Shown here piece by piece: positions 35,313-44,712 of a stretch of DNA of 64,000 bases. The notes under the pieces were generated by a model that was not told where the DNA came from, did no database searches, and saw only the letters and a list, made by a program, of their open reading frames with translations. A program made the translations under genes and the position numbers. The DNA is from Gemmobacter sp. 24YEA27 (GTDB lineage Bacteria > Pseudomonadota > Alphaproteobacteria > Rhodobacterales > Rhodobacteraceae): NCBI RefSeq assembly GCF_030052995.1, contig NZ_JASJPW010000001.1, positions 248,001-312,000 on the forward strand, in the 5' to 3' direction. Numbering within the stretch: position 1 is the stretch's first letter; each line of letters opens with the position of its first letter.

Positions 35313-38300
35313 TCAGATAATCAGAAAGTGATCGGCGGTGAGCTGCGTTCCGGGCGTGACAGTTGCAAAAATCAGCATCTCGGCTGCCCCGCTGCCATCC
35401 GGGTCATAGTAAATCTGCCCAGTCGCCTGATTATAGACAATCCGGTGCGCGTCTGTGGTCGCGCCTGCGCCGATGGAAAATTGCGCGGCCCCGAGAAACC
35501 CCAGGCCCAGTGCCGTGAAGACCGCGTCATCGAGCCGGATCATATCCTCGACCGGGTTGAAATCGGCGATCCGGTCGGCATTTGCGGCGCCTGGCGCAGA
35601 GAGAAACAGAAAGACATCACGCCCGGCGCCGCCATAGAGCCAGTCGACCCCGTCACCGCCGTAAAGCCAGTCATTGCCGTCGCCGCCGTAAAGCGTGTCA
35701 TTGCCATCGCGGCCATAGAGCACGTCATTGCCGCCCGCGCCCTGGATCATATTGCCCGATGCATCGCCCAGCAGCGTGTCATTGAAGGCCGATCCGACGA
35801 GATCCTCGATTTCGAAAAAACGGTCGCCGGCGGCGATGCCGGTATTGGTCCCGGGCGCTTGCAGATCCACCCGCAATCCGGCTGTCGCATCGCCATACAG
35901 CACGCGGTCGCGACCCGCGCCGCCATAGAGCCAGTCACCCCCTGCTCCACCATAAAGCCAGTCATCGCCATCACCACCGTAAAGCGTGTCATTGCCATCG
36001 CGGCCATAGATCACGTCATTGCCGCCCGCGCCCTGGATCATATTGCCCGATGCATCGCCCAGCAGCGTGTCGTTGAAGGCCGATCCGATGAGATCCTCGA
36101 TTTCGAAAAAACGGTCGCCGGCGGCGATGCCGGTATTGGTCCCGGGCGCTTGCAGATCCACCCGCAATCCGGCTGGCGCATCGCCATACAGCACGCGGTC
36201 GCGACCCGCGCCGCCATAGAGCCAGTCACCCCCTGCTCCACCATAAAGCCAGTCATCGCCATCGCCGCCGTAAAGCGTGTCATTGCCATCGCGGCCATAG
36301 ATCACGTCATTGCCGCCCGCGCCCTGGATCATATTGCCCGATGCATCGCCCAGCAGCGTGTCGTTGAAGGCCGATCCGATGAGATCCTCGATTTCGAAAA
36401 AACGGTCGCCGGCGGCGATGCCGGTATTGGTCCCGGGCGCTTGCAGATCCACCCGCAATCCGGCTGGCGCATCGCCATACAGCACGCGGTCGCGCCCGGC
36501 ACCGCCATAGAGCCAGTCAGCTCCGATCCCACCATAAAGCCAGTCATCGCCATCGCCGCCGTAAAGCGTGTCATTGCCATCGCGGCCATAGATCACGTCG
36601 ACGCCGCCCGCGCCCTGGATCATATTGCCCGATGCATCACCCAGCAGCGTGTCGTTGAAGCCCGATCCGACCAGATCCTCGATTTCGAAAAAACGGTCGC
36701 CGGCGGCGATGCCGGTATTGGTCCCGGGCGCTAGCAGATCCACCCGCAACCCGGCTGGCGCATCGCCATAATGTGCGCGGTCGCGACCCGCGCCGCCATA
36801 GAGCCAATCCGCCCCCTCGCCGCCGTAAAACCAGTCATCGCCATCGCCGCCGTAAAGCGTGTCATTGCCGCCGCGGCCATAGATCACATCGGCGCCGGCG
36901 CCGCCGTAGATCAGGTTGCCGGCCCCATCCCCCAGCAGCGTGTCGTTATAGGCCGTTCCGGTCAGCGCCTCTATGGACAGATAGACCTGCCCCTGCACCG
37001 GCCCGCCAACACCGGCGCGTATCTGCAGATCGACCCTGATCGCGGCATTGATTTCGGAAAAATCAATGTGATCGAAACCATTGCCGCCCTGGATCGTGTC
37101 CTGGCCACCACTGGCGAGGAACAGATCATTTCCGTCCGTTCCGACCAGATAATCCGCACCGGGAGTGCCTGAGATCATGCCATTCGGTGTGAGCAGAGTG
37201 TAATCGCCATGCCAGAGGTCGAAGAGCCCGGCGCTTGCAAAGCTGGCGGCCGTCAGGGGAAGACCATTGGCGGAATAGACGATCAGTTCCTCATTGCCGT
37301 AGCGGATCCTGGCACCACCTGCGATCGAGGTTATGGTCAGATCGCTCAGACTGTAGAACCTGCCCCAGGCGCTCAGATTAAGCCGGTCGATACCGGCTGG
37401 TAGTCGTGAATGTAATCCAGCGCCCCGTCGGACGAAAGCACGAAGAGATCCGCGCCAGCGCCACCATAAAGGCGGTCGACGCCCGCCCCGTCCATCAGGA
37501 TGTCATCTCCGGCGCCACCATAAAGGACGTCATTGCCGGCACCGCCCGAGATCAGATCATGCCCCGCGCCCCCGGTGAGCGTGTCAGCCGCGCCCGTCCC
37601 CATCAGCGGGCCGGAAGCGCGCCGGTCTCGACATAGAGCCGGGTGACGCCTGTGCCTTCGCCGGCCACGTAGATCCAGAAGCCGGTCGCCCCTGGCTGCA
37701 AGGCCAGCGCTGCGATGTTTTGCAATGCCAGCCCGTCCTGCTGCAACATGGTGGCGGTGATGACGAAACGCCCCCCGGCAGAATCTCGAAAACATGCAGA
37801 CCGCCATCGCCGCCGCCGGCAACCAGAAAGCTCCGCCCGTTGATGGTGATGGTCTCAAGCGTCACCACGGCCCGGAACCGTGTATCAAGCGTATCTATGA
37901 TCTGATCCGCTACCGTCATCGTGCCTCTCGACGAAAGCGTCAGCAGCGTGATCGACGAACTGCTGCCCGAGGCGACCGCCAGATAAGCGCTGCCATGCAC
38001 TTCACAAAAACGCACCGCCGAGGGGGCGCTGATGCCCAGCCCGTCGCTGGCGCCAATGCTCCCCGCAACGGTCGGCAAGCCGTTTGCCGCGAGACGCAAT
38101 ATGTCGACCCGGTCGGCGGACTGCGATGTCACCGCGATGAATTGCGTGGACCCGATGCCGAAGACCGCCATGCCCGATATATTGATGCCGGCCAGATCCG
38201 GCCCAAGCTGCAATGTCCCGATCCGCGTCATCACGCCATTGGTGGCCGAAACAGAATAGGTCGTGATCAGCCCGCTGCCGGTGGTGGCGGCATAGAGCAA

Positions 38301-38699
38301 AGTCTGATTGCCCGATGTGACCAGGGCCTGGGCCGAGATGATCCCCGCCGGCCCCCCGGCCGGGCGCGACGATCCGCGCAGCGTCCCGTCCGCATTCAGC
38401 CTGAACGAGACAAGCGTGCTGTCCTCAAGCCCCGAATAGATCAGATGCTGCGTCGCGCCGAGCTGATAGAGATCGAGCGTCGGCGGAGCAGAGAGCGTCC
38501 CGCGCGCGGCGATCTGGCCCTGGCTGGTAAGCAGCATCCCGCCCGCGCCGATCTCGAAGCTGAGCAGTCCGCCGCCCGCTCGTGTCGTCGTATACAGCAT
38601 CAGCCGCGATCCGACCGTCGCCAGCAACATGTCTCCGATGCCCGAAATCAGATTCAATGGCGCATCGACAAAGGTTTGCAGTGCTCTCACCTGAAACAT
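35313..38699 (-). pseudogene. Large RTX protein with N-terminal beta-propeller-like region, three one-base frameshifts
   Basis: With three bases restored (about 37771-37776, 37607-37613 and 37392-37396) this is a single 1129-residue protein. Residues ~1-330 consist of repeated beta-strand blades of beta-propeller (lactonase/YncE-like) character, e.g. VTSGNQTLLYAATTGSG. Then come a first RTX block ([20 protein letters not shown]), a linker, and four 97-residue modules plus a partial (36893 down to 35617), ending in ADRIADFNP...DHFLII. This is a calcium-binding, type I-secreted protein without a protease motif. Its array is an inverted near-copy of the metalloprotease array at 18137. The breaks are probably consensus errors; no secretion genes lie nearby. 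Confidence 0.75.
35617..36893 (-). repeat. Right RTX array: four 291-bp tandem modules plus a partial
   Basis: Reading on the minus strand, modules begin at 36893, 36602, 36311 and 36020, with the partial from 35729. The period is 291 bp. Sequence identity with the left array is visibly very high and continues past the last partial module into the C-terminal coding segment (to about 35520). Module variants (centres reading EGAD, IGAD, AGGD) are shared with the left array but in a different order. Confidence 0.9.
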
Positions 38700-38950
38700 A
38701 GACACACACCCGTTCTTCCCCGGGCACCATCTTCACAAGGCGGGCTTTCTGCTTCCTTTTGACATTCGGGCGATATCAGGGCTTTGGTGAATGGTTTTAG
38801 ACAAACTATATCAACACGCCAGGATCAGATCTGCGGGGCCGCGACCGGAACCGAGGCCGGCATTGCCTCCGGTGCCTCTTTGGGCGAAAGATAGCGAAAG
38901 GCAGGCGCGTTGCAGACCGGGGCCGCGCGTCTCCTGCCACCGGGAAGACG

Positions 38951-39883
38951 ATGCGCCAGAGAGACGATCATGTGACCATCGTGATGGCCACCCGCAACGG
39001 GGCGGCCTGGCTGGCTGAACAGCTGAACAGTTTCGTTACGCAAAGCCATGGAAGATGGTCGCTTTTCGTCTCCGATGACGGATCAACCGATGGCACCCGC
39101 GAGATTCTCGCTGCTTTCGGCCGCAAACATCCGCTGACCCTGGTGGAGGGGCCGCGCAAAGGGGCGGCGGCGAACTTCCTCTCTGCGCTTTGCCATCCGG
39201 AGCTGCCGCAGGGGATCATCGCGCTGGCCGACCAGGACGATGTCTGGCTTAAGGGAAAGCTCGCACGCGGGCTGCGACGGATCGCGGCGGCAGAGGGACT
39301 GATGGGCGGGGCGGCACCAGTGCTTTATGCAGGCGAGAGCATGCTGGCCGACGGGGCGCTGAACACGCTCAGCCAATCGCGATCGGGACGGACCAGACCG
39401 GGTTTTGCGCCCTCGCTCGTGCAAAACCTTTTTGCCGGCCATTCGATCATGTTCACGCCAGAGGCGCTTGCGCTGGTGCGCAAGGCGGGGGTTCCCGACA
39501 GCGTCAGCTGGCATGACTGGTGGCTTTACCAGCTGATCGCGGGATGCGGCGGCGGGCTGGCACTCGACCCGACGCCGGTGGTGATCTACCGCCAGCATGG
39601 CCAGAACGCGCTTGGGGGTGCGCGGGGCACCGCGGCCGGCAAGCGTCGACTGGCGATGCTGCTGAGCGGCGAATGGGGCCGCATGATGCAGGGCCAGGCG
39701 GTCGCGCTGAGGGCGCGTGAGGCCATGCTGACAGCCGAGGCGCGCGCCACGCTGGCCGGATTTCTCGACGCACCGGCTTTTGGACCAGCGCGCGCGCTGG
39801 CCTTCCGCCGCCTCGGTATTCAGCGCAGCTCGCGTTCCGGCGATGCGGCGATGGCGATGGCGGCGATGCTGGGCCGGCTTTAG
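38951..39883 (+). CDS. Family 2 glycosyltransferase (rhamnosyltransferase-like)
   Basis: This 310-residue GT2 enzyme begins HVTIVMATRNGAAWLAEQLNSF and has the acidic motifs VSDDGSTDGTREIL (about residue 40) and LADQDDVWLKGKLARGL (about 97). The DQDD(V/I)W arrangement is typical of the rhamnosyltransferase (RfbF/WsaF) branch. SWHDWWLYQLIAGCGG and a YRQHGQNALG segment form the acceptor region. The gene is divergent from the second RTX gene across a 251-bp gap, which holds a TTGACA-like element near 38759 but no convincing -10. Its 3' end overlaps the convergent DUF2793 gene by four bases. Confidence 0.83.
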   Translation: MRQRDDHVTIVMATRNGAAWLAEQLNSFVTQSHGRWSLFVSDDGSTDGTREILAAFGRKHPLTLVEGPRKGAAANFLSALCHPELPQGIIALADQDDVWLKGKLARGLRRIAAAEGLMGGAAPVLYAGESMLADGALNTLSQSRSGRTRPGFAPSLVQNLFAGHSIMFTPEALALVRKAGVPDSVSWHDWWLYQLIAGCGGGLALDPTPVVIYRQHGQNALGGARGTAAGKRRLAMLLSGEWGRMMQGQAVALRAREAMLTAEARATLAGFLDAPAFGPARALAFRRLGIQRSSRSGDAAMAMAAMLGRL

Positions 39884-40929
39884 CACCAGCGCCCCACGGC
39901 CATCGTCCTGACGCCGATTGCGCCGCTCTTCGTGACCATGGCCAGCACCCGGAGCGAAACCGAGCCTTCCACCGGCGTCGCAGCCGTGAGCCAACACTCC
40001 ACCGCATCCGCCAAGCCCGTGACCACAGGGGGCGATCCGACAAGGAACGTCTGCGGAAAGGTCCAGGTCAGAGCCGCTGAGGTAAAGCCCGACCCAAGCG
40101 CGGTGGAGGCATTGGTCACGGTAAGGTCCGTCTTCCAGCAGATCTGGGTGCCATCGGCAAAGCGGATAAAATCGCCATTCGCATTCGACCCGTGCTCGAT
40201 CACCGCGCCGGTCGGCACGCCGCCGGTCTGACTGACGGTGCCGAGGATGTTGCTGCGCGCAAAGACCGGTGAACCGGCGCGGGTCAGGCCCTGGGGGAAA
40301 TCGGGCACACCGGTTGCCGCCGCAACCTGCAACCCGGTGAACCACGTGGACCCATTGGCGCTGACCTTGACCGAGAAATCGCTGCCGCCCGCCGTCCCCA
40401 TCTCGGCCCGCCCGGACCAGGCGGTCTGGAAGAGGAGGCTCGCGGTATCCCCCGCTGCAGCCTTGTTCAGCTTGAGCTGTACGCCCGCGCCCTGATGGGT
40501 CATCAGCACCGCCTCAGAGGCCACCGCAAACCGGTTCACCGCATCGGGCGCCGTGCTGACGCCCAGCCGGGCATAGCCACCCTCGATCTCGTTCGGGGTC
40601 TTCCAGGTGAGGCCGTCATAGACAGCCTCGCGCGCCTCGCCCAGCACCCAGGCCCGCCAGCCGGGCTGCGGCGCGTGGAACTGCCAGCCCGTTCCGGTCA
40701 GGACCGCAATCCGCCCCTCCTGTCCGACCCAGAGCCCGGTCGCAGTGCCTGCCACAAGGTGCCGGTCGCCAGGGGTCGCCGTCACCGGAGGCGCGGTGCG
40801 GTTGCGGTCCAGCACGGCAAGCTGCACCACGGCATCCAGCGCCAGCAGCGCCTCGTTATGGGTCACATGTTTCTGCGCCTGGGCAGGCAGGATCAGCGGC
40901 AGGCCAAGAATATCGGTGGTATCGGACAT
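39880..40929 (-). CDS. DUF2793 domain-containing protein (phage/GTA spike-like)
   Basis: This 349-residue protein begins ILGLPLILPAQAQKHVTHNEAL, the signature of DUF2793 proteins. The N-terminal part (to about 130) has the GDRHLVAGTATGLWVGQEGRIA pattern; the rest is beta-rich with short strands, like phage fibre shafts and tips. DUF2793 proteins occur in rhodobacterial phage-like elements and, as I recall, among head-spike proteins of gene transfer agents that bind the capsule. No other phage or GTA genes are seen here. The ATG at 40929 has GGAGG six bases upstream. It lies convergent with a glycosyltransferase; an adhesive or sugar-binding role is a guess. Confidence 0.72.
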   Translation of the reverse strand: MSDTTDILGLPLILPAQAQKHVTHNEALLALDAVVQLAVLDRNRTAPPVTATPGDRHLVAGTATGLWVGQEGRIAVLTGTGWQFHAPQPGWRAWVLGEAREAVYDGLTWKTPNEIEGGYARLGVSTAPDAVNRFAVASEAVLMTHQGAGVQLKLNKAAAGDTASLLFQTAWSGRAEMGTAGGSDFSVKVSANGSTWFTGLQVAAATGVPDFPQGLTRAGSPVFARSNILGTVSQTGGVPTGAVIEHGSNANGDFIRFADGTQICWKTDLTVTNASTALGSGFTSAALTWTFPQTFLVGSPPVVTGLADAVECWLTAATPVEGSVSLRVLAMVTKSGAIGVRTMAVGRWC

Positions 40930-41061
40930 AGTTGCCTCCATGCGGGGTCAGAGCCGCAGTTAACCGCGAGGCATGTCGCGCACCGCGGGGCAGAGGCTAT
41001 GAAGGCAGGGTTTAACAGAGCCTGGCCGGGCGCGCGCCGGATCCGCGCCGCGCGCAACAAT

Positions 41062-41975
41062 TCAGGTCGCGGGGCCGCTGGTGCCGGCGCCATCTGCCGC
41101 CCGGATCACCCGGCGCGCATTGGCTTCGGCGCGGATGTTGAAGCTGATCGCCCCGATAATCACCGCGCCGCCCAGGATCACAAACGGGTCGATCCCCTCA
41201 TGGAAGAAGACCGCCCCCATCAGCGCCGCCCAGATGATCTGCAGAAAGCTCACCGGCTGCGTCACCGCCAGCGGGGCCGCGGCAAAGGCCCGCGTCATCG
41301 CATAATGCCCCAGCGTCGCAAACCCTGCCCCAAGCGCCAGCGCCGCGATCTGCCACAGTGCGACCGGCTGCCAGTCGATCAGCGCCAGCGGCAGGAGCCC
41401 GATCGCCGATGTATAGGTCATCATCGCCACAATGACCCCTGCCGGCGCAAGCGCACTCAGCCGTTTCGCAATGACATAGCCGCCCGCGAACAGAAACGCC
41501 GCCCCAGCTGCGCCCAATGACCCAGGGCAATCTCGCGCAGCCCGGGGCGCAGCACGATCAGCGCCCCGGCAAAGGCCACCAATGCCACGAGGATGCGCCG
41601 CAGGCTCAGCCCCTCGCCCAGCAAGAGCCCGCCCACGATCAGCACGATCACCGGGTTGAGAAAGCCGATGGCAGAAACCTCGGCCACCGGGATCCTGGCC
41701 ATGGCATAGAACCACAGGATCACCGCGCCGACATGGAAGATCCCGCGATAGCCGAAGAGCTGCCAGACCTGCGCCGGATAGCCCGCGCGCAGGATTGCGG
41801 GCAGCATCGGCAGGAAGAACACCAGCCCGACGGCAAAGCGCAGAAATGCCGATTGTGTCGCCGGCAGCGAGGTGCCGACATATTTCACTGCCCCGTTCAC
41901 GCCAACCATGGCAATGCCCGAAACCAGCATCCAGATGATCCCCGCAACCGGGCGGTCGGCCTGTCTGTTCCACAT
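41062..41975 (-). pseudogene. EamA/DMT-family permease, one-base frameshift
   Basis: The restored protein has 304 residues and ten predicted membrane helices in two EamA halves, the drug/metabolite transporter arrangement. The first half begins VAGIIWMLVSGIAMVGVNGAVKYVG and includes PVAEVSAIGFLNPVIVLIVG; the second includes TQPVSFLQIIWAALMGAVFF. The break falls at 41521-41523 on a G run (minus strand); one extra G reads EIALGSLGAAGAAFLF. The substrate (metabolite efflux in general) is unknown. It is followed 21 bp upstream by the LysE-type exporter gene on the same strand. Confidence 0.82.
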
Positions 41976-41996
41976 CGGTCCCGGTTGCGCCGGTTT

Positions 41997-42599
41997 TCAC
42001 GAAAAGGCAAGGGAGAGCGCTATGGCCCACATCACAAGGCCCACGCTGATCTCCAGCACGACCCAGGCGCGGGGCTTTGCGAAGACCGGTGCAAGAAAGC
42101 GCGCGCCAAAGCCAAGCGCCGAGAAAAAGCTGAACGACCCCGCCGCCGCCGCGATCCCGAAGGCAAGGCGGTGACCGTCATGCTGCGCCGAAACCGAGCC
42201 GAGCAGCAGCACCGTGTCAAGATAGACATGCGGATTGGCCCAGGTCAGCAACAGGACCGTACTCACCACCTTGCCGCGCGACACCCTGCCCGCTGCCGAG
42301 GGCACCAGGGCTTCGCCGCCCTGCATCGCGGCGCGAAATCTCAGCGCGCCGTAAACCACCAGAAAGGCCACGCCGCCCCATTTCATCACCGGCAATGCCC
42401 AGGGCGCGGCGCGGCTCATGGCACCGAAACCGGCCACGCCCAGCGTGATCAGAAGCGCATCCGAGATCGCACAGATCGCCACCACCAGGCCGACATATTC
42501 CCGCCGGAGCCCCTGGCGCAGCACAAAGGCATTCTGCGCCCCGATGGCGAGGATCAGGCTCAGCGCCGTGAAATAGCCTGACAACAGCGCCTCGAACAT
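41997..42599 (-). CDS. argO: LysE/ArgO-family amino-acid exporter
   Basis: This 200-residue exporter has five to six membrane helices with the family motifs LILAIGAQNAFVLRQGL near the N-terminus and LLTWANPHVYLDTVLLLGS in the middle (NPH(V/A)YLDT). LysE/ArgO proteins export arginine or lysine and protect against excess. ATG at 42599 is used, since GGGGAGG lies six bases upstream; the ATG six bases earlier would abut that site. It is divergent from a LysR-type regulator of the ArgP/LysG type, the classical genetic arrangement, with 96 bp between them. Confidence 0.87.
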   Translation of the reverse strand: MFEALLSGYFTALSLILAIGAQNAFVLRQGLRREYVGLVVAICAISDALLITLGVAGFGAMSRAAPWALPVMKWGGVAFLVVYGALRFRAAMQGGEALVPSAAGRVSRGKVVSTVLLLTWANPHVYLDTVLLLGSVSAQHDGHRLAFGIAAAAGSFSFFSALGFGARFLAPVFAKPRAWVVLEISVGLVMWAIALSLAFS

Positions 42600-42657
42600 C
42601 TGCATCCTCCCCGGGTTTCCCAGGCCTCGCTACCGCTTGCGGGTGACATAAATCCAG

Positions 42658-42680
42658 TTAATGTTTCTTTGTCTGATTAA
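42658..42680. promoter_or_regulatory. Candidate LysR-type operator between argO and argP
   Basis: An inverted repeat TTAAT-N13-ATTAA sits in the divergent gap, 15 bp upstream of the regulator ATG. It fits the T-N(11)-A type dyad bound by LysR regulators. No clear -35/-10 elements are seen. Confidence 0.4.
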
Positions 42681-42695
42681 GATTGGCTTATCCCG

Positions 42696-43583
42696 ATGCT
42701 CGACCCCGGCTGGCTTGCCGCCCTCTCTGCCATTCACCGGCGCGGCGCTTTCGACCTCGCCGCGGCGGAGCTTTCGGTGACACCCCCGGCGATCTCGCAA
42801 CGTATCCGCGCGCTGGAAGAACGGGTCGGCATGCGGCTGATCCGGCGCGGCCAGCCCTGCGAGGCGACGCCGGAAGGCCTGCGGCTGATCCGCCATTTCG
42901 ACGAGATCAGCCTGCTGGAGCGGCAATTGGCCCGGGATCTGCCGGCCCTTTCCGCCGGGCCGGCGCCGCTCAGGATCGCGGTCAATGCCGACAGCCTGGC
43001 GACCTGGGTGCTGCCGGCGCTGCGCGCCTGCGAGGGCGATTTTCTCTTCGATCTCGTGATTGACGACCAGGATGTCAGCCAGGACTGGCTCAGGCGCGGC
43101 GAGGTGATGGCGGCGGTGACAGCCCATCCCGGCCCCTTGCAGGGCTGTGACACGGTGGCGCTCGGGTCGCTGCGCTACCTCGCCACCGCGAGCCCGGATT
43201 TCATGGCGCGCTGGTTTGCCGGCGGCGTCACGGCGGAGGCGCTCGCCCGCGCGCCCTCGCTGATCTATTCCGGCAAGGACAGGCTGCAACAGACCTGGGC
43301 CGCGCGGATGGCCGGCCCGGTGACGCTGCCCTGCCACCGGATCGGCGCGAGCCAGGCCTTTGTCGATGCCGCGCTGCTGGGGCTGGGCTGGGCAATGAAC
43401 CCGGAAACCCTGGCGCGCGCCCATATCAACGCCGGCAGGTTGCAGGAGGTAGTCGCAGATTCGGCGCTGGACGTGGCGCTTTACTGGCAGTTCCCGCGTC
43501 TGGTCGCCCCGGCCCTTGCGCCGCTGACCCGCGCGATCCGGCAGGCGGCTGCCGAAGTCCTTGTGCCCCCCTCTGCCGCCTGA
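42696..43583 (+). CDS. argP: LysR-family regulator ArgP/LysG
   Basis: The 295-residue LysR-type protein has an N-terminal winged helix-turn-helix (residues ~4-62: AIHRRGAFDLAAAELSVTP, PAISQRIRALEERVG) and a periplasmic-binding-like effector domain. The sequence AFDLAAAELSVTPPAISQRI is typical of ArgP/IciA regulators, which activate the divergent lysine/arginine exporter when the amino acid accumulates. It lies divergent from argO, 96 bp apart, with a dyad at 42658-42680 that could be the operator. Position and class both support the assignment. Confidence 0.87.
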   Translation: MLDPGWLAALSAIHRRGAFDLAAAELSVTPPAISQRIRALEERVGMRLIRRGQPCEATPEGLRLIRHFDEISLLERQLARDLPALSAGPAPLRIAVNADSLATWVLPALRACEGDFLFDLVIDDQDVSQDWLRRGEVMAAVTAHPGPLQGCDTVALGSLRYLATASPDFMARWFAGGVTAEALARAPSLIYSGKDRLQQTWAARMAGPVTLPCHRIGASQAFVDAALLGLGWAMNPETLARAHINAGRLQEVVADSALDVALYWQFPRLVAPALAPLTRAIRQAAAEVLVPPSAA

Positions 43584-43590
43584 GGCGCCC

Positions 43591-44550
43591 TTACCATCTG
43601 ATCCGCGAAGGGAAGATGAATTCCTCCTCGGGCTTTGGCCCCTTCACCCCTGCCAGCCCGAAGGTGAGGCGCCTGAGCTCACCGGTGGCGGCCGATTTCA
43701 GCCCCGGATCCAGTGTTACCGGTGCGCCGATGGCGATGCGCAACGGCTTTTTCGCGCGCCTCAGAGTCTCGCGGAAGATCAGCGCCACGCGGAGCGGGTA
43801 GGAATAATGGCTCGCGATCTGGAAGAGGCGGGAATTCTGGCCATGGAACCAGACCGGCAGCACCCGGACCCCGGGCCGCGTCGCAAGGCGCGAGACGAAA
43901 GGATGCCAGGCCGGGTCCGCCGCGCGGCGCGAAAGCGGCTTTGGCGCGGTCGAGACGCCGCCCGCCGGGAAGATCACGAGCACATGCCCCGCCTCAAGCC
44001 AGTCGCTCGCCGCGCGCCGCGTCTCGGCCGAGCTGCGCCGCGCCTCCGGCCCATGGCTGAAATCGACAGGCAGCACCAGGTCCTTCGCTTCGGGCGCGTG
44101 GGCCAGCGCGGCATGAACCATCAGCTTCACATCCGGGCGGATCCGGGTGATCAGATCGCCGATCGCCAGCCCGTCCGCGATGCCGAAAGGGTGGTTCGCC
44201 ACCACCAGCAGCCCGCCGGTTTTCGGGATCAGCCCCTCATCCCCGGCGGTATACTCGGTTCGCAGGCCCAGCACGCGCATCGCCTCGGCAAAAACCGGTG
44301 CCTGCGCATCGCGGCCCGGATCACTGCGCCAGTCGCGATAGAGCCGCTCGATCCGGGTCTGGCCCGAAAGGCGCTCCACCGCGCGGATCAGCCGGCGGCG
44401 CAGCGGGCTTTGATCAGGATGCGAATAGGTGAAGACCGGGCCCGCAGGGAGTGCGCCGGGAAGCCTGTTCTGCAGATCATCACAGACCCTGCCGGAGGGG
44501 TGCATTGGCAAGGCCGTAAAGCTGTCATCCCCATGCACCATCTGCCCCAT
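43591..44550 (-). CDS. PlsC-like 1-acyl-glycerol-3-phosphate acyltransferase family protein
   Basis: This 319-residue acyltransferase has the catalytic NHPFGIADG (HX4D-like: H-P-F-G-I-A-D) and the later block IFPAGGVSTAPK (the FPAGG variant of FPEG) of LPLAT proteins. This variant resembles the putative hemolysin/ornithine-lipid (OlsA/LpxL-like) branch rather than classic PlsC. It would acylate a lysophospholipid or lyso-ornithine lipid at the cytoplasmic face. The start is uncertain: ATG at 44550 gives MGQMVHGDD, while an upstream start at 44676 adds 42 basic residues that lie over the yebC terminator. I use 44550. Confidence 0.75.
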   Translation of the reverse strand: MGQMVHGDDSFTALPMHPSGRVCDDLQNRLPGALPAGPVFTYSHPDQSPLRRRLIRAVERLSGQTRIERLYRDWRSDPGRDAQAPVFAEAMRVLGLRTEYTAGDEGLIPKTGGLLVVANHPFGIADGLAIGDLITRIRPDVKLMVHAALAHAPEAKDLVLPVDFSHGPEARRSSAETRRAASDWLEAGHVLVIFPAGGVSTAPKPLSRRAADPAWHPFVSRLATRPGVRVLPVWFHGQNSRLFQIASHYSYPLRVALIFRETLRRAKKPLRIAIGAPVTLDPGLKSAATGELRRLTFGLAGVKGPKPEEEFIFPSRIRW

Positions 44551-44661
44551 GCGCCTGTCCCGTTTTGCACCGGACGCGGGTAGCGCGCCCTTCTGGCACC
44601 GCAAATTACAACCGCGAGGTGACACAGAGGTGACGGTGGCGATCATGGGAACGCGGGCAAG

Positions 44662-44689
44662 AAAAAACCCCGGCACGATGGCCGGGGTT
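44662..44689 (-). terminator. Rho-independent terminator downstream of yebC
   Basis: A perfect 9-bp stem AACCCCGGC / GCCGGGGTT with a six-base loop, followed on the minus strand by a run of U residues (six A on the plus strand, 44662-44667). It is 24 bp beyond the yebC stop. Confidence 0.88.
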
Positions 44690-44712
44690 CTGATCGTCGG
44701 AAAAGACGAATC

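Noticed and set aside
39880..40929. Prophage or full gene-transfer-agent cluster
   Set aside because: Only the single DUF2793 gene is phage-like; no portal, capsid, terminase or tail gene is present in the window.
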